Source: Alloactinosynnema sp. L-07 (GTDB taxonomy: Bacteria; Actinomycetota; Actinomycetes; Mycobacteriales; Pseudonocardiaceae). Taken from it: a stretch of DNA of 64,000 nt. Shown here one piece after another: positions 8,842-17,605 of the stretch. A model generated the notes under the pieces. That model saw only the letters and a list, made by a program, of their open reading frames with translations, was not told the DNA's origin and made no database searches. The translations under genes were made by a program, and so were the position numbers. The stretch is taken from assembly GCF_900070365.1 (NCBI RefSeq), contig NZ_LN850107.1, positions 992,001 to 1,056,000 of the forward strand, given 5' to 3'. The first letter of the stretch is position 1. Each line of letters starts with the position of its first letter.

Positions 8842-9431
8842 TGGAACCGGCGCTGTCCAACCGTCTGACCAAGCTCGATGTGACCGCGCGGATCTGGGAG
8901 TCGGTGTTTCCCATCCTCAGCGGCATCGGAGTGGTGCTCATCGGCCTGCTCATCGCGCTCGGGTACTGGGCGGGCGAGGCGTCGATCCCGCTGGGTGGCG
9001 TGGTGTCGGGCTTGGGCGCGGTAGGCGCGATCGTGGCGGCGCGTGTCCTGCGCACCGCCTTGGCGGCGCGGCGGGTGCTGAGCCAGGAGCCGTGGGTGGA
9101 GCGTCGGGTCGACTACTACATCGACGTTGACAACCACTACCACGGCGCCGTCTGGGTCCGGCCTGATCGGTTCGGGCCGGAGGAACTGCTCTTGGCTTAC
9201 GTCCTGCCGATCGAGCGCAGGCGCTGGCTGTGGATCGGCGAGGAGGTGATCGTGTGGATGGCGGGCTCGGGCAAGTGGCGGGTGATCAGTCCGGTCGGCG
9301 GTGGCAAGCCCCGGCTGGCCCGGCGGACCGTTCCCGGGGACGCGAAATTCGGCAAGTTGGTGGCCTTCACCCCGCGCGGGAAAGACCGGGCCGACCGGCT
9401 GATCGACGCGGCGAAGCGCGACGCTGGGTAG
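8841..9431 (+). CDS. Membrane protein of unknown function, copy 2 of a tandem pair
   Basis: Predicted 196 residues from ATG 8841 (MEPALSNRL, matching MAEPALSNRL of copy 1); GTG 8829 is an alternative. The architecture is the same as copy 1: two N-terminal hydrophobic helices, then a soluble domain with ERRVDYYIDVDNHYHGAVWV and the shared PGDAKFGKLVAFTPRGKDRADRL close. The soluble halves have diverged more than the N-terminal 25 residues. It is followed within about 30 bp by the XRE-cupin regulator, but no functional link is evident. Confidence 0.7.
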   Translation: MEPALSNRLTKLDVTARIWESVFPILSGIGVVLIGLLIALGYWAGEASIPLGGVVSGLGAVGAIVAARVLRTALAARRVLSQEPWVERRVDYYIDVDNHYHGAVWVRPDRFGPEELLLAYVLPIERRRWLWIGEEVIVWMAGSGKWRVISPVGGGKPRLARRTVPGDAKFGKLVAFTPRGKDRADRLIDAAKRDAG

Positions 9432-9462
9432 CCTGGTCGGGTTGGTCGACCAGGGAGGCAGG

Positions 9463-10077
9463 GTGGGGCGGATGAGTGCCGGTGCGGTCCTCGGCGCGAA
9501 CATTCGCGCGTTGCGGGGGGAACTCGGGCTCTCGCTGTCGGAGCTGGCCAGGCGGTCGGCGATCGCCAAGGGGACGCTGTCGCAGTTGGAGAACGGGCTG
9601 GGCAACCCCACGATCGAAACAGTGTTCAGTCTTTCGAACGCTCTTAAAGTTCCCGTGTCCTCTTTGCTGACCGAGCGTGCCGAGCCGGGGGTCGTGCTGG
9701 TCCGGTCGGCCGGGCTCGACGTGCTCAGCGGCAACGCCGTGGACCTGCGGCTGTTGCGGCGGATGGACGTGACCGACACCGTCATGGAGGTCTACGACCA
9801 GCGGGTGCGGCCCGGCGAGGTGCAGCAGTCGGCGGGCCATCCCGGGTTCGAGCACGTCGTGGTCACCGCGGGCGTGCTCAGAGTGGGCCCGGTCGACGAT
9901 CCCCACATCCTCGAACCCGGTGACTACGTCTGCTTTCCCGGCCACCTCCCGCACCTCTATGAGACCGTCGACGGCCCGGTCACCTCCGTGCTGATGCTGC
10001 AGTACCCGGTCGACGTCGGCACCAGCCCGCTCGCCGGTTCCTGCGCGGTGTCCACCGCCGCCCGACCGCAGGCTTGA
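9463..10077 (+). CDS. XRE-family regulator with C-terminal cupin sensor domain
   Basis: About 204 residues. An N-terminal helix-turn-helix (IRALRGELGLSLSELARRSAIAKGTLSQLENG) is followed by a ~100-residue cupin (HPGFEHVVVTAGVLRVG, LEPGDYVCFPGHLPHLYE), the standard layout of small-molecule-sensing XRE-cupin repressors/activators. GTG 9463 is preferred because AGGGAGG lies just ahead; ATG 9472 is nearly as good. It is immediately upstream of, and co-oriented with, the hydroxyproline operon, and an inverted repeat stands in the gap. It probably controls that operon in response to hydroxyproline or a pathway intermediate (inference from position). Confidence 0.85.
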   Translation: MGRMSAGAVLGANIRALRGELGLSLSELARRSAIAKGTLSQLENGLGNPTIETVFSLSNALKVPVSSLLTERAEPGVVLVRSAGLDVLSGNAVDLRLLRRMDVTDTVMEVYDQRVRPGEVQQSAGHPGFEHVVVTAGVLRVGPVDDPHILEPGDYVCFPGHLPHLYETVDGPVTSVLMLQYPVDVGTSPLAGSCAVSTAARPQA

Positions 10078-10109
10078 CGTCCCGTCGTTCTCCCCCTAAC
10101 GTCCCCCGT

Positions 10110-10125
10110 GTTCACTTTAATGAAC
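10110..10125. promoter_or_regulatory. Candidate operator of the hydroxyproline operon
   Basis: GTTCA-CTTTAA-TGAAC is an inverted repeat with 5-bp arms. It sits just upstream of the GCTGGAGG ribosome binding site of the first operon gene and directly downstream of the XRE-cupin gene. The position suits repression or autoregulated control by that protein. Confidence 0.4.
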
Positions 10126-10138
10126 GCTGGAGGTGTGG

Positions 10139-11281
10139 GTGTACCCGGACGTGGTGGTCGTCGGCGCTGGCGTCATCGGCGCCGCGTGCGCGCGGGCGCT
10201 GACCGTCGCCGGGCTCCGGGTCACCGTGCTGGACCGGGGGGCGCCCGCCTCGGCGACGACCGCCTCCGGTGAGGGCAACGTGCTGGTGTCGGACAAGGGC
10301 CCCGGCCCGGAACTCGACCTCGCCGCCGCCTCCCGGCTGCGCTGGCCGTCGCTGATCGAGTCGCTGGACGTCGACGTCGAGTGGGAGTCCAAGGGCGGCG
10401 TGGTGGTGGCGACCACGGACGCGGCCGCCCAGCCCTTGCTCGACTTCGCCGACGCGCAGCGAAAAGTCGGGATCCAGGCCGACGTGCTCGACCGGGTCCA
10501 CGACCTCGAACCCCACCTGACGCGCGCGGTGACCGCCGCCGTCCACTATCCGCAGGACGCGCAGTTACAGCCCGTTCTCGCCGCGTCGGCCCTGCTCGCC
10601 GACGTCCGCAAGCGCGGCGGCACCGTCCGGGCAGGCGTCGCGGTGTCCGGTGTGGACACAGTGGACGGTCGGATCTCCGGGGTGCGCACCGATGACGGGG
10701 TGATTCCCTGCGGTGCCGTGGTCAACGCCTGTGGGCCGTGGTCCGGCGAGTTCGCCCGCGCGGCCGGGGCGCCGATCGCGATCCTGCCGCGCCGGGGCAT
10801 CGTGCTCGTCACCGCCGCGCTGCCGCTCGTGGTGCGCCACAAGGTCTACGACGCGGACTACGTCGGCGCGGTGGCCAGCGGTGACGCCGCGCTGCAGACT
10901 TCCAGTGTGGTCGAGTCGACCCCGGCGGGTCCGGTGCTCATCGGGTCGAGCCGCCAGCGGATCGGCTTCGCCGAGCGGATCGACGTCGAGGTCCTGCGGG
11001 AGCTCGCGCGCAAAGCCGTGGCGCTGTTCCCGGTGCTCGCGAACGTCCCGGTGATGCGCGCGTACGGCGGCTTCCGGCCCTACGCCCCCGATCACCTGCC
11101 CGTCATCGGCGCTGACCCGCGTCTGGCCGGGCTCTGGCACGCCACCGGACACGAGGGCGCGGGCATCGGCCTGGCGCCCGCCACCGGCGACCTGCTGGCC
11201 GAGCTGCTGACCGGCACCGACCCGCACCTCGACCCCACCCCGTTCCGCGTGGACCGCCCCGCGGTGATGGAGGCCTCGTGA
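10139..11281 (+). CDS. DadA-like FAD-dependent amine dehydrogenase, probable cis-4-hydroxy-D-proline dehydrogenase subunit
   Basis: Predicted 380 residues. The N-terminal FAD dinucleotide-binding motif is VVVVGAGVIGAACARAL. A C-terminal flavin segment (YAPDHLPVIG...GHEGAGIGLAPATG) is typical of the DAO/DadA family, including sarcosine, proline and hydroxyproline dehydrogenases. The start is decided by the ribosome binding site: GCTGGAGG at 10126-10132 leaves GTG 10139 at proper spacing, while GTG 10133 touches it. The gene overlaps by 4 bp a small ferredoxin-like subunit and precedes an FAD/NAD subunit, matching the three-subunit dehydrogenases that oxidise D-hydroxyproline to pyrroline-4-hydroxy-2-carboxylate. 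The reaction is inferred from the operon. Confidence 0.85.
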   Translation: MYPDVVVVGAGVIGAACARALTVAGLRVTVLDRGAPASATTASGEGNVLVSDKGPGPELDLAAASRLRWPSLIESLDVDVEWESKGGVVVATTDAAAQPLLDFADAQRKVGIQADVLDRVHDLEPHLTRAVTAAVHYPQDAQLQPVLAASALLADVRKRGGTVRAGVAVSGVDTVDGRISGVRTDDGVIPCGAVVNACGPWSGEFARAAGAPIAILPRRGIVLVTAALPLVVRHKVYDADYVGAVASGDAALQTSSVVESTPAGPVLIGSSRQRIGFAERIDVEVLRELARKAVALFPVLANVPVMRAYGGFRPYAPDHLPVIGADPRLAGLWHATGHEGAGIGLAPATGDLLAELLTGTDPHLDPTPFRVDRPAVMEAS

Positions 11282-11544
11282 AGATCACCGTGGACGGCGT
11301 GGCGACGCCGGTCCGGCCGGGGCAGACCGTGGCCGCCGCGCTCATGGCGACCGGCCGGGTGTCCTGGCGCGACACCCGGCACGGTGGCAAACCGCGCGGC
11401 CTGTTCTGCGGCATCGGCGTGTGTTTCGACTGCCTGGTCGTGGTCAACGGCGTCCCGGACGTCCGCGCGTGCCAGCGTCTCGTGGCCAACGGCGACGACG
11501 TGCGCACCCAGCATGGCGCCGAGCTGCCGGAGGCCCGCCCATGA
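11278..11544 (+). CDS. Small [2Fe-2S] subunit of the hydroxyproline dehydrogenase complex
   Basis: An 88-residue ferredoxin-like protein of the Fer2_4 type. The cluster ligands are visible as C-x4-C-x2-C in FCGIGVCFDC with a further Cys in VRACQRL. Such subunits sit between the two flavoprotein subunits of sarcosine oxidase-like and hydroxyproline dehydrogenase complexes and relay electrons. The GTG start overlaps the upstream TGA (GTGA), and its own stop overlaps the next ATG (ATGA), so translation of the three subunits is coupled. Confidence 0.88.
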   Translation: MKITVDGVATPVRPGQTVAAALMATGRVSWRDTRHGGKPRGLFCGIGVCFDCLVVVNGVPDVRACQRLVANGDDVRTQHGAELPEARP

Positions 11545-12902
11545 TCGTCGTCATCGGCGCCGGACCAGCCGGGATCAACGCAGCCAGAGCCGCCGCGACG
11601 GCCGGGGCCGAGGTCACCCTGATCGACACCGCCCCGACCGTCGGCGGCCAGTACCACCGCCAGGCCCCGGGCGCGGACAACGCTCCGGGCGCCGCCGACA
11701 TCGCGAGTGAGCCCAAGATCCGCCACCTCGCCGAGTCCGTCGTCTGGGCCATCGAGTCTGTCCACAACGGACACAAGATCCACGTCCGCACCGGCCAGGC
11801 CGACGGCCCCGGCAGGCAGGGCCACACCGTCCACGCCGACGCCCTCATCCTCGCGACCGGTGCCTACGACCGCGCCCTGCCGTTCCCCGGCTGGGACCTG
11901 CCCGGCGTCGTCACCGCGGGTGCCGCGCAAGCCATGGCGAAAGGCCAGGGTGTCGCGGTCGGCAAGCGGGTCGTCGTGGCGGGCACCGGCCCGTTCCTGC
12001 TGCCCGTCACCCAATCACTGGTCCACGTCGGTGCCCACGTAGTCGGCGTTCTGGAGGCGAACCGGGCGCGGGGCTGGTTCCTTGCCCCCAAGGCGCTGTT
12101 CGCGGGCCGGGGCAAGCTCGGCGAACTCGCGGGCTACGCCAAACTCCTGGCCCGGCACCGCATCCCGTACCGCACGAGCCGCACCGTGATCGCCGCGCAC
12201 GGCACCGATCGGGTCACCGGGGTCACCACCGCTGCCCTCGACACCCAGTGGAAGGTCAAGCCGGGCACCGAGCGCCGGATCGCCGTCGACGCCGTGTGTG
12301 TCGGCTTCGGCTTCACCCCGCAACTCGAACTCGCCGTGTCCGCCCGCTGCCGCCTGGTCGACGGGTTCGTCGAAGTGAACGACGCCCAGGCCACCTCGGT
12401 CCCCGGCGTCTTCGCCGCAGGCGAGCTGACCGGTATCGGGGGCGCCGACCTCGCCGCCGCCGAGGGCACGGTCGCGGGTACCGCCGCCGCGGCCTACCTG
12501 GGCCACGAGACCGCCAAGCCCTCACTGAAAGCCGTTCGGCGCGGTCGCCTGTTCGCCCAAGGGCTGGACAAGGCTTACCCAGTGCGGCCGGGCTGGCAGC
12601 GCTGGCTCACCGACGACACGCTGGTCTGCCGGTGCGAGGAAGTCAGCCTCGGCGCCCTGCGCGCCGCGCTCGCGCAGTACGAAGCCCTCGGCGTTCGGTC
12701 GCTCAAGTTGACCAGCCGGGTCGGCCTCGGACCCTGCCAGGGCCGCGTCTGCGGACGTGCCGCCGCCGAACTCGCCGCCGGGATCACCGGCGGCACATTT
12801 GACCCAGCCGCCACCGCGAAACGGCCGATCGCGGCGCCATTGAGACTCAGTGAACTAGCACAGTGCCGGCCTGCTTTTGATGAAACAGTGGAGGAGAAGT
12901 GA
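11541..12902 (+). CDS. NAD(P)/FAD oxidoreductase subunit with C-terminal BFD-like [2Fe-2S] domain
   Basis: Predicted 453 residues from the ATG at 11541. An N-terminal FAD-binding GAGPAGINAARAAA is followed by a second nucleotide-binding region around VVVAGTGPFLLPV and the ATG-type motif VFAAGELTGIGG. The last ~90 residues form a bacterioferredoxin-associated-ferredoxin-like domain with CRCEE and GPCQGRVCG supplying four Cys for a [2Fe-2S] cluster. This is the second flavoprotein subunit of the heteromeric D-hydroxyproline/sarcosine oxidase-like dehydrogenase. It overlaps both neighbours by 4 bp. A stand-alone opine or octopine oxidase subunit is a less likely alternative given the operon. Confidence 0.87.
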   Translation: MIVVIGAGPAGINAARAAATAGAEVTLIDTAPTVGGQYHRQAPGADNAPGAADIASEPKIRHLAESVVWAIESVHNGHKIHVRTGQADGPGRQGHTVHADALILATGAYDRALPFPGWDLPGVVTAGAAQAMAKGQGVAVGKRVVVAGTGPFLLPVTQSLVHVGAHVVGVLEANRARGWFLAPKALFAGRGKLGELAGYAKLLARHRIPYRTSRTVIAAHGTDRVTGVTTAALDTQWKVKPGTERRIAVDAVCVGFGFTPQLELAVSARCRLVDGFVEVNDAQATSVPGVFAAGELTGIGGADLAAAEGTVAGTAAAAYLGHETAKPSLKAVRRGRLFAQGLDKAYPVRPGWQRWLTDDTLVCRCEEVSLGALRAALAQYEALGVRSLKLTSRVGLGPCQGRVCGRAAAELAAGITGGTFDPAATAKRPIAAPLRLSELAQCRPAFDETVEEK

Positions 12903-13813
12903 CTCAGGAACGGCTCGACGGCGTGATCGTGGCCACCGCGCTGCCCTACACCGAGGACGCGAGCGCCCCTGCGGGCCTGCGTCCCGACCTGGACCGCTAC
13001 GCCGAGCACTGCCAGTGGCTGGTCGCCAACGGCTGCCGCGGCGTCGGCCCCAACGGCTCGCTCGGCGAGTACTCGTCGCTCACCGACGACGAGCGCAGGC
13101 AGGTCGCCAAGACCGCTGTCGCGGCGGTGCGGGGTCAAGGCGTTGTCGTGGTCGGCGTGCACGGCGCGGGTGCCCACCAGGCCCGCCACTGGGCCGAGTT
13201 GGCCGCCGAGGACGGCGCCGACGGTGTGCTGTGCCTGCCGCCGACGATGTACCGGGCCAACCGCGCCGAGGTGGTCCACCACTTCACCGAGGTGGCCAAG
13301 GCCGGGCTGCCGATCATGATCTACAACAACCCGATCGACACCAAGGTCGACCTGACCCCGGACCTGGTCGCCGAGCTGGCCCAGATCGACAATGTGGTCG
13401 CGGTCAAGGAGTTCTCCGGCGACGTGCGCCGGGTGCTGGAGATCCGCGAGGCAACCGACATCGCGGTCATCGCGGGCGCCGACGACGTCGTGCTGGAGAG
13501 CCTGCTGATGGGCGCCACCGGCTGGTTCGCGGGCTTCCCGAACGTCTTCCCCGCCGAGTCCGCCCGCCTCTACGCCCTGGCCACCGAAGGCCGCCTCGAA
13601 GAGGCCCGCGCGCTCTACGAGCCGCTGGTGGCCGCGTTCCGCTGGGACTCGCGCGTCGAGTTCGTCCAGGCGATCAAGTTCGGCATGGACTACGTCGGCC
13701 GGTTCGGCGGCCCGAGCCGTCCGCCGCGCGGCCCGCTGAGCCCCGCCCAGCGCGAACTGTTGGGCGCCGACATGCGCAAGGCCGTCGAGCACCTGCACAG
13801 CGTGGCGGTCTGA
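12899..13813 (+). CDS. DapA/NAL-family lyase, probable 1-pyrroline-4-hydroxy-2-carboxylate deaminase
   Basis: A 304-residue (beta/alpha)8 protein of the dihydrodipicolinate synthase family. The Schiff-base lysine is Lys170 (VAVKEFSGD) and the assisting Tyr142 lies in IMIYNNPI; GPNGSLGEYSSLT replaces the substrate loop of true DapA. Sitting between the dehydrogenase and the aldehyde dehydrogenase genes, it fits the enzyme that deaminates and dehydrates pyrroline-4-hydroxy-2-carboxylate to 2,5-dioxopentanoate. The function is inferred from pathway order; the family is certain. GGAGGAGAA precedes the GTG start, which overlaps the previous stop. Confidence 0.85.
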   Translation: MTQERLDGVIVATALPYTEDASAPAGLRPDLDRYAEHCQWLVANGCRGVGPNGSLGEYSSLTDDERRQVAKTAVAAVRGQGVVVVGVHGAGAHQARHWAELAAEDGADGVLCLPPTMYRANRAEVVHHFTEVAKAGLPIMIYNNPIDTKVDLTPDLVAELAQIDNVVAVKEFSGDVRRVLEIREATDIAVIAGADDVVLESLLMGATGWFAGFPNVFPAESARLYALATEGRLEEARALYEPLVAAFRWDSRVEFVQAIKFGMDYVGRFGGPSRPPRGPLSPAQRELLGADMRKAVEHLHSVAV

Positions 13814-13814
13814 C

Positions 13815-14816
13815 ATGCGCGCGTCCCGTTATTTCAGCGCGGTCGACTCGCACACCGAGGGCATGCCGACCCGGGTCGTCACCGGCGGCGTCGGCGTCAT
13901 CCCCGGCGCGACCATGGCGGACCGGCGCATGCACTTCATCGCCCACCTCGACCACCTGCGTGAGTTCCTGATGAACGAGCCGCGCGGGCACGCGGCGATG
14001 AGCGGGGCGATCCTGCAGCCGCCGACCCGGCCGGACGCCGACTGGGGCGTGCTCTACATCGAGGTCTCCGGCTGCCTGCCGATGTGCGGGCACGGGACCA
14101 TCGGCGTGGCCACGGTCCTGGTGGAGACCGGGATGGTCGCGGTGACCGAGCCGGTCACCACCGTGCGCCTGGACACCCCGGCCGGGCTCGTGCTGGCCGA
14201 CGTCGCGGTGCGCGACGGCCGGGCCGAGCACGTGACCATCCGCAACGTTCCCGCCTACTCCCACGAGCTGGACGCGACGGTCGACGTGCCGGGCTACGGC
14301 CAGGTGCGCTACGACCTTGCCTACGGCGGCAACTTCTACGCGATCCTGCCGCTGGCCGACCTGGGCATCCCGTTCGACCGGGCGCACAAGGACCGGATCC
14401 TCACCGCTGGTCTGTCCATTATGGACGCGATCAACGAGCAGCGGCGCCCGGTGCATGTGACCGACCCAACCATCGGCGGCTGCAAGCACGTCCAGTTCAC
14501 CGCCCCCGGCCATGACGGCAGCCACTCGCGCCACGCCATGGCCATCCACCCCGGCTGGTTCGACCGCTCACCCTGCGGCACCGGCACCTGCGCGCGGATG
14601 GCTCAACTGCACGCGCGCGGGGAGTTGAAGCTGGAGGAGGACTTCGTCAACGAGTCCTTCATCGGCACCCGGTTCACCGGCAGGCTCATCGAGGACGCCC
14701 AGGTCGGCGACCGGCCCGCGGTGATCCCGACGGTGACCGGCCGCGCCTGGATCACCGGTATGGGGCAGTACCTGCTCGATCCCACCGACCCGTTCCCGAA
14801 GGGGTTCGTCCTGTGA
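13815..14816 (+). CDS. Proline racemase family, probable 4-hydroxyproline 2-epimerase
   Basis: A 333-residue two-lobed racemase. Both catalytic cysteines are present: Cys91 in PMCGHGTIG and Cys254 in RSPCGTGT. This excludes the trans-3-hydroxyproline dehydratase subfamily, where the second is Thr. It should interconvert trans-4-hydroxy-L-proline and cis-4-hydroxy-D-proline, the first step of the pathway encoded here, in the cytoplasm without cofactor. The ATG lies 1 bp after the previous stop and the next gene overlaps its stop. A plain proline racemase is possible on sequence alone, but the operon favours hydroxyproline. Confidence 0.9.
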   Translation: MRASRYFSAVDSHTEGMPTRVVTGGVGVIPGATMADRRMHFIAHLDHLREFLMNEPRGHAAMSGAILQPPTRPDADWGVLYIEVSGCLPMCGHGTIGVATVLVETGMVAVTEPVTTVRLDTPAGLVLADVAVRDGRAEHVTIRNVPAYSHELDATVDVPGYGQVRYDLAYGGNFYAILPLADLGIPFDRAHKDRILTAGLSIMDAINEQRRPVHVTDPTIGGCKHVQFTAPGHDGSHSRHAMAIHPGWFDRSPCGTGTCARMAQLHARGELKLEEDFVNESFIGTRFTGRLIEDAQVGDRPAVIPTVTGRAWITGMGQYLLDPTDPFPKGFVL

Positions 14817-16183
14817 CCCGCGTCGTCTCCACCTCCCCGCAGCGACCCGCTGACGTGGTGGTCGAACTGCCCGCCGCGACCCCGTCCGAGGTCATCCTGA
14901 CGGCGGCCAAGGCCTACAAGGCCCAGCGGGACTGGGCCGCGGCCGCACCCGGGATCCGGGCCGCGGCGCTGCACGGCATCGCCCAGTCGCTGGCGGACAA
15001 CGCCGCCGACCTCGCCGCGCTGATCGTGCGCGAGGTCGGCAAGCCCGCCGGTGAGGCCGCGGGCGAGGTCGGCCGGGCGATCGCGCTGCTGCGGTACTAC
15101 GCCCAGCAGGCGTTCGACCCGATCGGCGAGACCTACGCCGTGGGCGGCGGACTCGGCTACACCGCGCGCAAGCCGCGCGGGCTGGCCGGTCTGATCACCC
15201 CGTGGAACTTCCCGCTGGCGATCCCGGTGTGGAAGTCCGCCCCGGCGCTGGCCTTCGGCAACGCGGTGGTCATCAAGCCCGCGCCGGACGCCACCGCGTG
15301 CGCGCTGCGGCTGGCCGAACTGGCCGCGCCGCACCTGCCAGATGGCCTGCTCACCGTGCTGCCCGGCGGCGCGGCGACCGGGTCGGCGCTCGTGTCCTGT
15401 GTGGACGCGGTGTCGTTCACCGGGTCCACCGCGGTCGGGCGGGCCGTCGCGGTCGCCGCTGCCGAGCGGGGCATCCCGGCGCAGTGCGAGATGGGTGGGC
15501 TGTCGGCCACGATCGTGCTGCCCGACGCCGACCACGACCGGGCGGCGACCGATATCGCCTACGCCGCCATGGGCTTCGCGGGTCAGAAGTGCACGGCGAC
15601 CAAGCGGATCATCGCCGTGGGCGACAGCCGCCCGCTCGCCGAGGCGCTGGCGGCGAAGGTGAGCGCGCTCGGGCTGGGCGACCCGGCCGAGTCCGGCGTC
15701 GTCGTCGGGCCCCTGATCACCGCCCAGGCACGGGACCGCGTGCTCGACGCGGCGGGTCAGGCCAGGGCGGCGGGCGGCGAGGTCGTGGCGTTCGGGGTCG
15801 TGCCGTCAGCCGATGGCTGGTACGCCGCGCCCGCCGTCATCGCGAGGCTGGACGCCGACGCGGCGCTCAACCGCGAGGAGGTGTTCGGGCCGATCTGCAC
15901 GCTGGCCGAGGTGTCCGATGTGGACACCGCGCTGGAACTCGCGAACGCCACCGACTACGGCCTGGTCACCTCGGTCTACACCGCCGACCTCGACGCCGCG
16001 CTGGCCGCGGCCCAGCGGTGCGAGACCGGCATGGTCAAGGTGAACGCGCCGACCGCGGGGGTGGACTTCCACCTGCCCTTCGGCGGCGACAAGAACTCCG
16101 GCTACGGCGGCAAGGAACAGGGAAAAGCGGCGGCGGCCTTCTACACCTCCGCGCGCACGGTGCAGATTGGAGCGGCGAAGTGA
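14813..16183 (+). CDS. Aldehyde dehydrogenase, probable 2,5-dioxopentanoate dehydrogenase
   Basis: A 456-residue NAD(P)-dependent aldehyde dehydrogenase. The catalytic Cys260 is in AGQKCTATKR and the general-base Glu in CEMGG. The cofactor-binding segments TPWNFPLAIPVWK, KPAPDA and FTGSTAVGR are present. Relatives oxidise 2,5-dioxopentanoate (alpha-ketoglutarate semialdehyde) to 2-oxoglutarate, which is the last step needed after the DapA-family deaminase of this operon. GTG 14813 overlaps the TGA of the epimerase gene. Benzaldehyde- or succinate-semialdehyde-type activity cannot be excluded by sequence alone. Confidence 0.88.
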   Translation: MTRVVSTSPQRPADVVVELPAATPSEVILTAAKAYKAQRDWAAAAPGIRAAALHGIAQSLADNAADLAALIVREVGKPAGEAAGEVGRAIALLRYYAQQAFDPIGETYAVGGGLGYTARKPRGLAGLITPWNFPLAIPVWKSAPALAFGNAVVIKPAPDATACALRLAELAAPHLPDGLLTVLPGGAATGSALVSCVDAVSFTGSTAVGRAVAVAAAERGIPAQCEMGGLSATIVLPDADHDRAATDIAYAAMGFAGQKCTATKRIIAVGDSRPLAEALAAKVSALGLGDPAESGVVVGPLITAQARDRVLDAAGQARAAGGEVVAFGVVPSADGWYAAPAVIARLDADAALNREEVFGPICTLAEVSDVDTALELANATDYGLVTSVYTADLDAALAAAQRCETGMVKVNAPTAGVDFHLPFGGDKNSGYGGKEQGKAAAAFYTSARTVQIGAAK

Positions 16184-17583
16184 ACCGTCCGGCGCGGCGC
16201 GACCCCAGCAGGCTGCTGGAGGCGAGCGGATTCCGTGACTTCGTGAGCAAGGACTGGGGACCGGCCGAACGCCAGGTCGAGTTGCCCGCCGGGGCGGCGG
16301 CAGCCGCCGCCGAACACCGGCGGCGGCTGGTCGAGGCACTGCCGGGCAAGCGGATCGCGGTCGCGTCCGGCTGGGCGCCGGTGCGGGCCAACGACACCGA
16401 CTACGGCTTCCGATCCGACAGCGACTTCGCCTGGCTGACCGGCTGCCACGCCGAGGGCGCCGTGCTCGTGATCCGGCCCGACGGCGACGCGGAACTGTTC
16501 CTGATCGAACCCGCCGGCCCGGAGGAAGCCGACTTCTTCGCCAACGCCCGCGACGGCGAACTCTGGATCGGCCCCACACCGGGTCTGGCCGAGTGGGCCG
16601 AGGCGCTGGGGCTGCCGTGCAGGTCGGTGACCGAACTGTCGTCCGCGCTGCGCGGGCGCATCCCCGAGACCCTGGTCACCAGGGGAGTGGACCCGCTGCT
16701 CGACGCGCTCGCGCCGGGTGCGCCGGACGGGGGACTGCGGCAGACCTTGGCCGAACTGCGCCGGATCAAGGACGACTGGGAGATCGGTGAACTGCGCCGC
16801 GCGGTCGACGCGACCATCCGCGGCTTCGCCGACGTGGCCGCCGAACTGCCCGCCGCGATCAAAGGCGGCGGTGAGCGGTGGCTCATGGGCACGTTCAACC
16901 GGCGTGCCTACACCGAGGGCAACGGAGTCGGGTACGCGTCGATCGTCGCGGCGGGCGCGCACGCGCCGGTGCTGCACTGGGTGCGCAACAACGGGCCCGT
17001 GCCCGAGGACTCCTTGCTGCTGCTGGACGCGGGGGTGGAGGTCGACAGCCTCTACACCGCCGACGTGACCCGGACGATGCCCGTGTCCGGGACGTATTCG
17101 CCCGTCCAGCGCAAGGTGTATGACCTGGTGTTGAAGGCGCACCTCGCGGCGCTGGACGCGGTGCGTCCCGGTGCGGCCTACAGCGACTTCCACACGGCCG
17201 CCATGGGAGTGCTCGCCCAAGGGCTGCACGACTGGGACCTGCTGCCGGTGTCGGTGGATGAGGCGCTGTCGGTGGAGAACCAGCACCACCGCCGCTACAT
17301 CGTCTGCGGCGTCGGGCACTACCTCGGGCTCGACGTGCACGACTGCGCGCACTCCTCGCCGGAGGCCTACCACGACGGGACGCTGGCCGAGGGTATGGCG
17401 CTGGCCGTGGAGCCGGGACTCTACTTCCACCCCAACGACTTGACCGTTCCCCCGGAGCTGCGCGGGATCGGTGTGCGGATCGAGGACAATGTGGTCGTGA
17501 CCGGCGGCGGCGTCGACGTGCTGACCAAGGCGCTGCCGATCGAGCCCGACAAGTTGGAAGCCTGGGTACGCGACCGGATGTAG
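16180..17583 (+). CDS. Xaa-Pro aminopeptidase (M24B, aminopeptidase P)
   Basis: Predicted 467 residues from GTG 16180, preceded by GGAGCGGCG. It has an N-terminal creatinase-like domain (~1-190) and a C-terminal pita-bread metallopeptidase domain. Dinuclear metal ligands are seen in order: Asp in LLDAGVEVDS, Asp in YTADVTRT, His in GVGHYLGLDVHD, Glu in AVEPGLYF and Glu in RIEDNV. The enzyme removes an N-terminal residue preceding proline or hydroxyproline in the cytoplasm. As the last gene of the hydroxyproline operon it probably trims collagen-derived peptides to feed hydroxyproline into the pathway. Its start overlaps the aldehyde dehydrogenase stop. Confidence 0.92.
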   Translation: MNRPARRDPSRLLEASGFRDFVSKDWGPAERQVELPAGAAAAAAEHRRRLVEALPGKRIAVASGWAPVRANDTDYGFRSDSDFAWLTGCHAEGAVLVIRPDGDAELFLIEPAGPEEADFFANARDGELWIGPTPGLAEWAEALGLPCRSVTELSSALRGRIPETLVTRGVDPLLDALAPGAPDGGLRQTLAELRRIKDDWEIGELRRAVDATIRGFADVAAELPAAIKGGGERWLMGTFNRRAYTEGNGVGYASIVAAGAHAPVLHWVRNNGPVPEDSLLLLDAGVEVDSLYTADVTRTMPVSGTYSPVQRKVYDLVLKAHLAALDAVRPGAAYSDFHTAAMGVLAQGLHDWDLLPVSVDEALSVENQHHRRYIVCGVGHYLGLDVHDCAHSSPEAYHDGTLAEGMALAVEPGLYFHPNDLTVPPELRGIGVRIEDNVVVTGGGVDVLTKALPIEPDKLEAWVRDRM

Positions 17584-17605
17584 GGCCCGCCCGCGGGTGG
17601 TCGGC

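Noticed and set aside
12899..13813. True dihydrodipicolinate synthase for lysine biosynthesis
   Set aside because: Family residues are shared, but the gene is locked in a hydroxyproline operon between dehydrogenase and epimerase genes.
13815..14816. trans-3-hydroxy-L-proline dehydratase
   Set aside because: The second catalytic position is Cys254, not Thr, so racemase/epimerase chemistry is expected.
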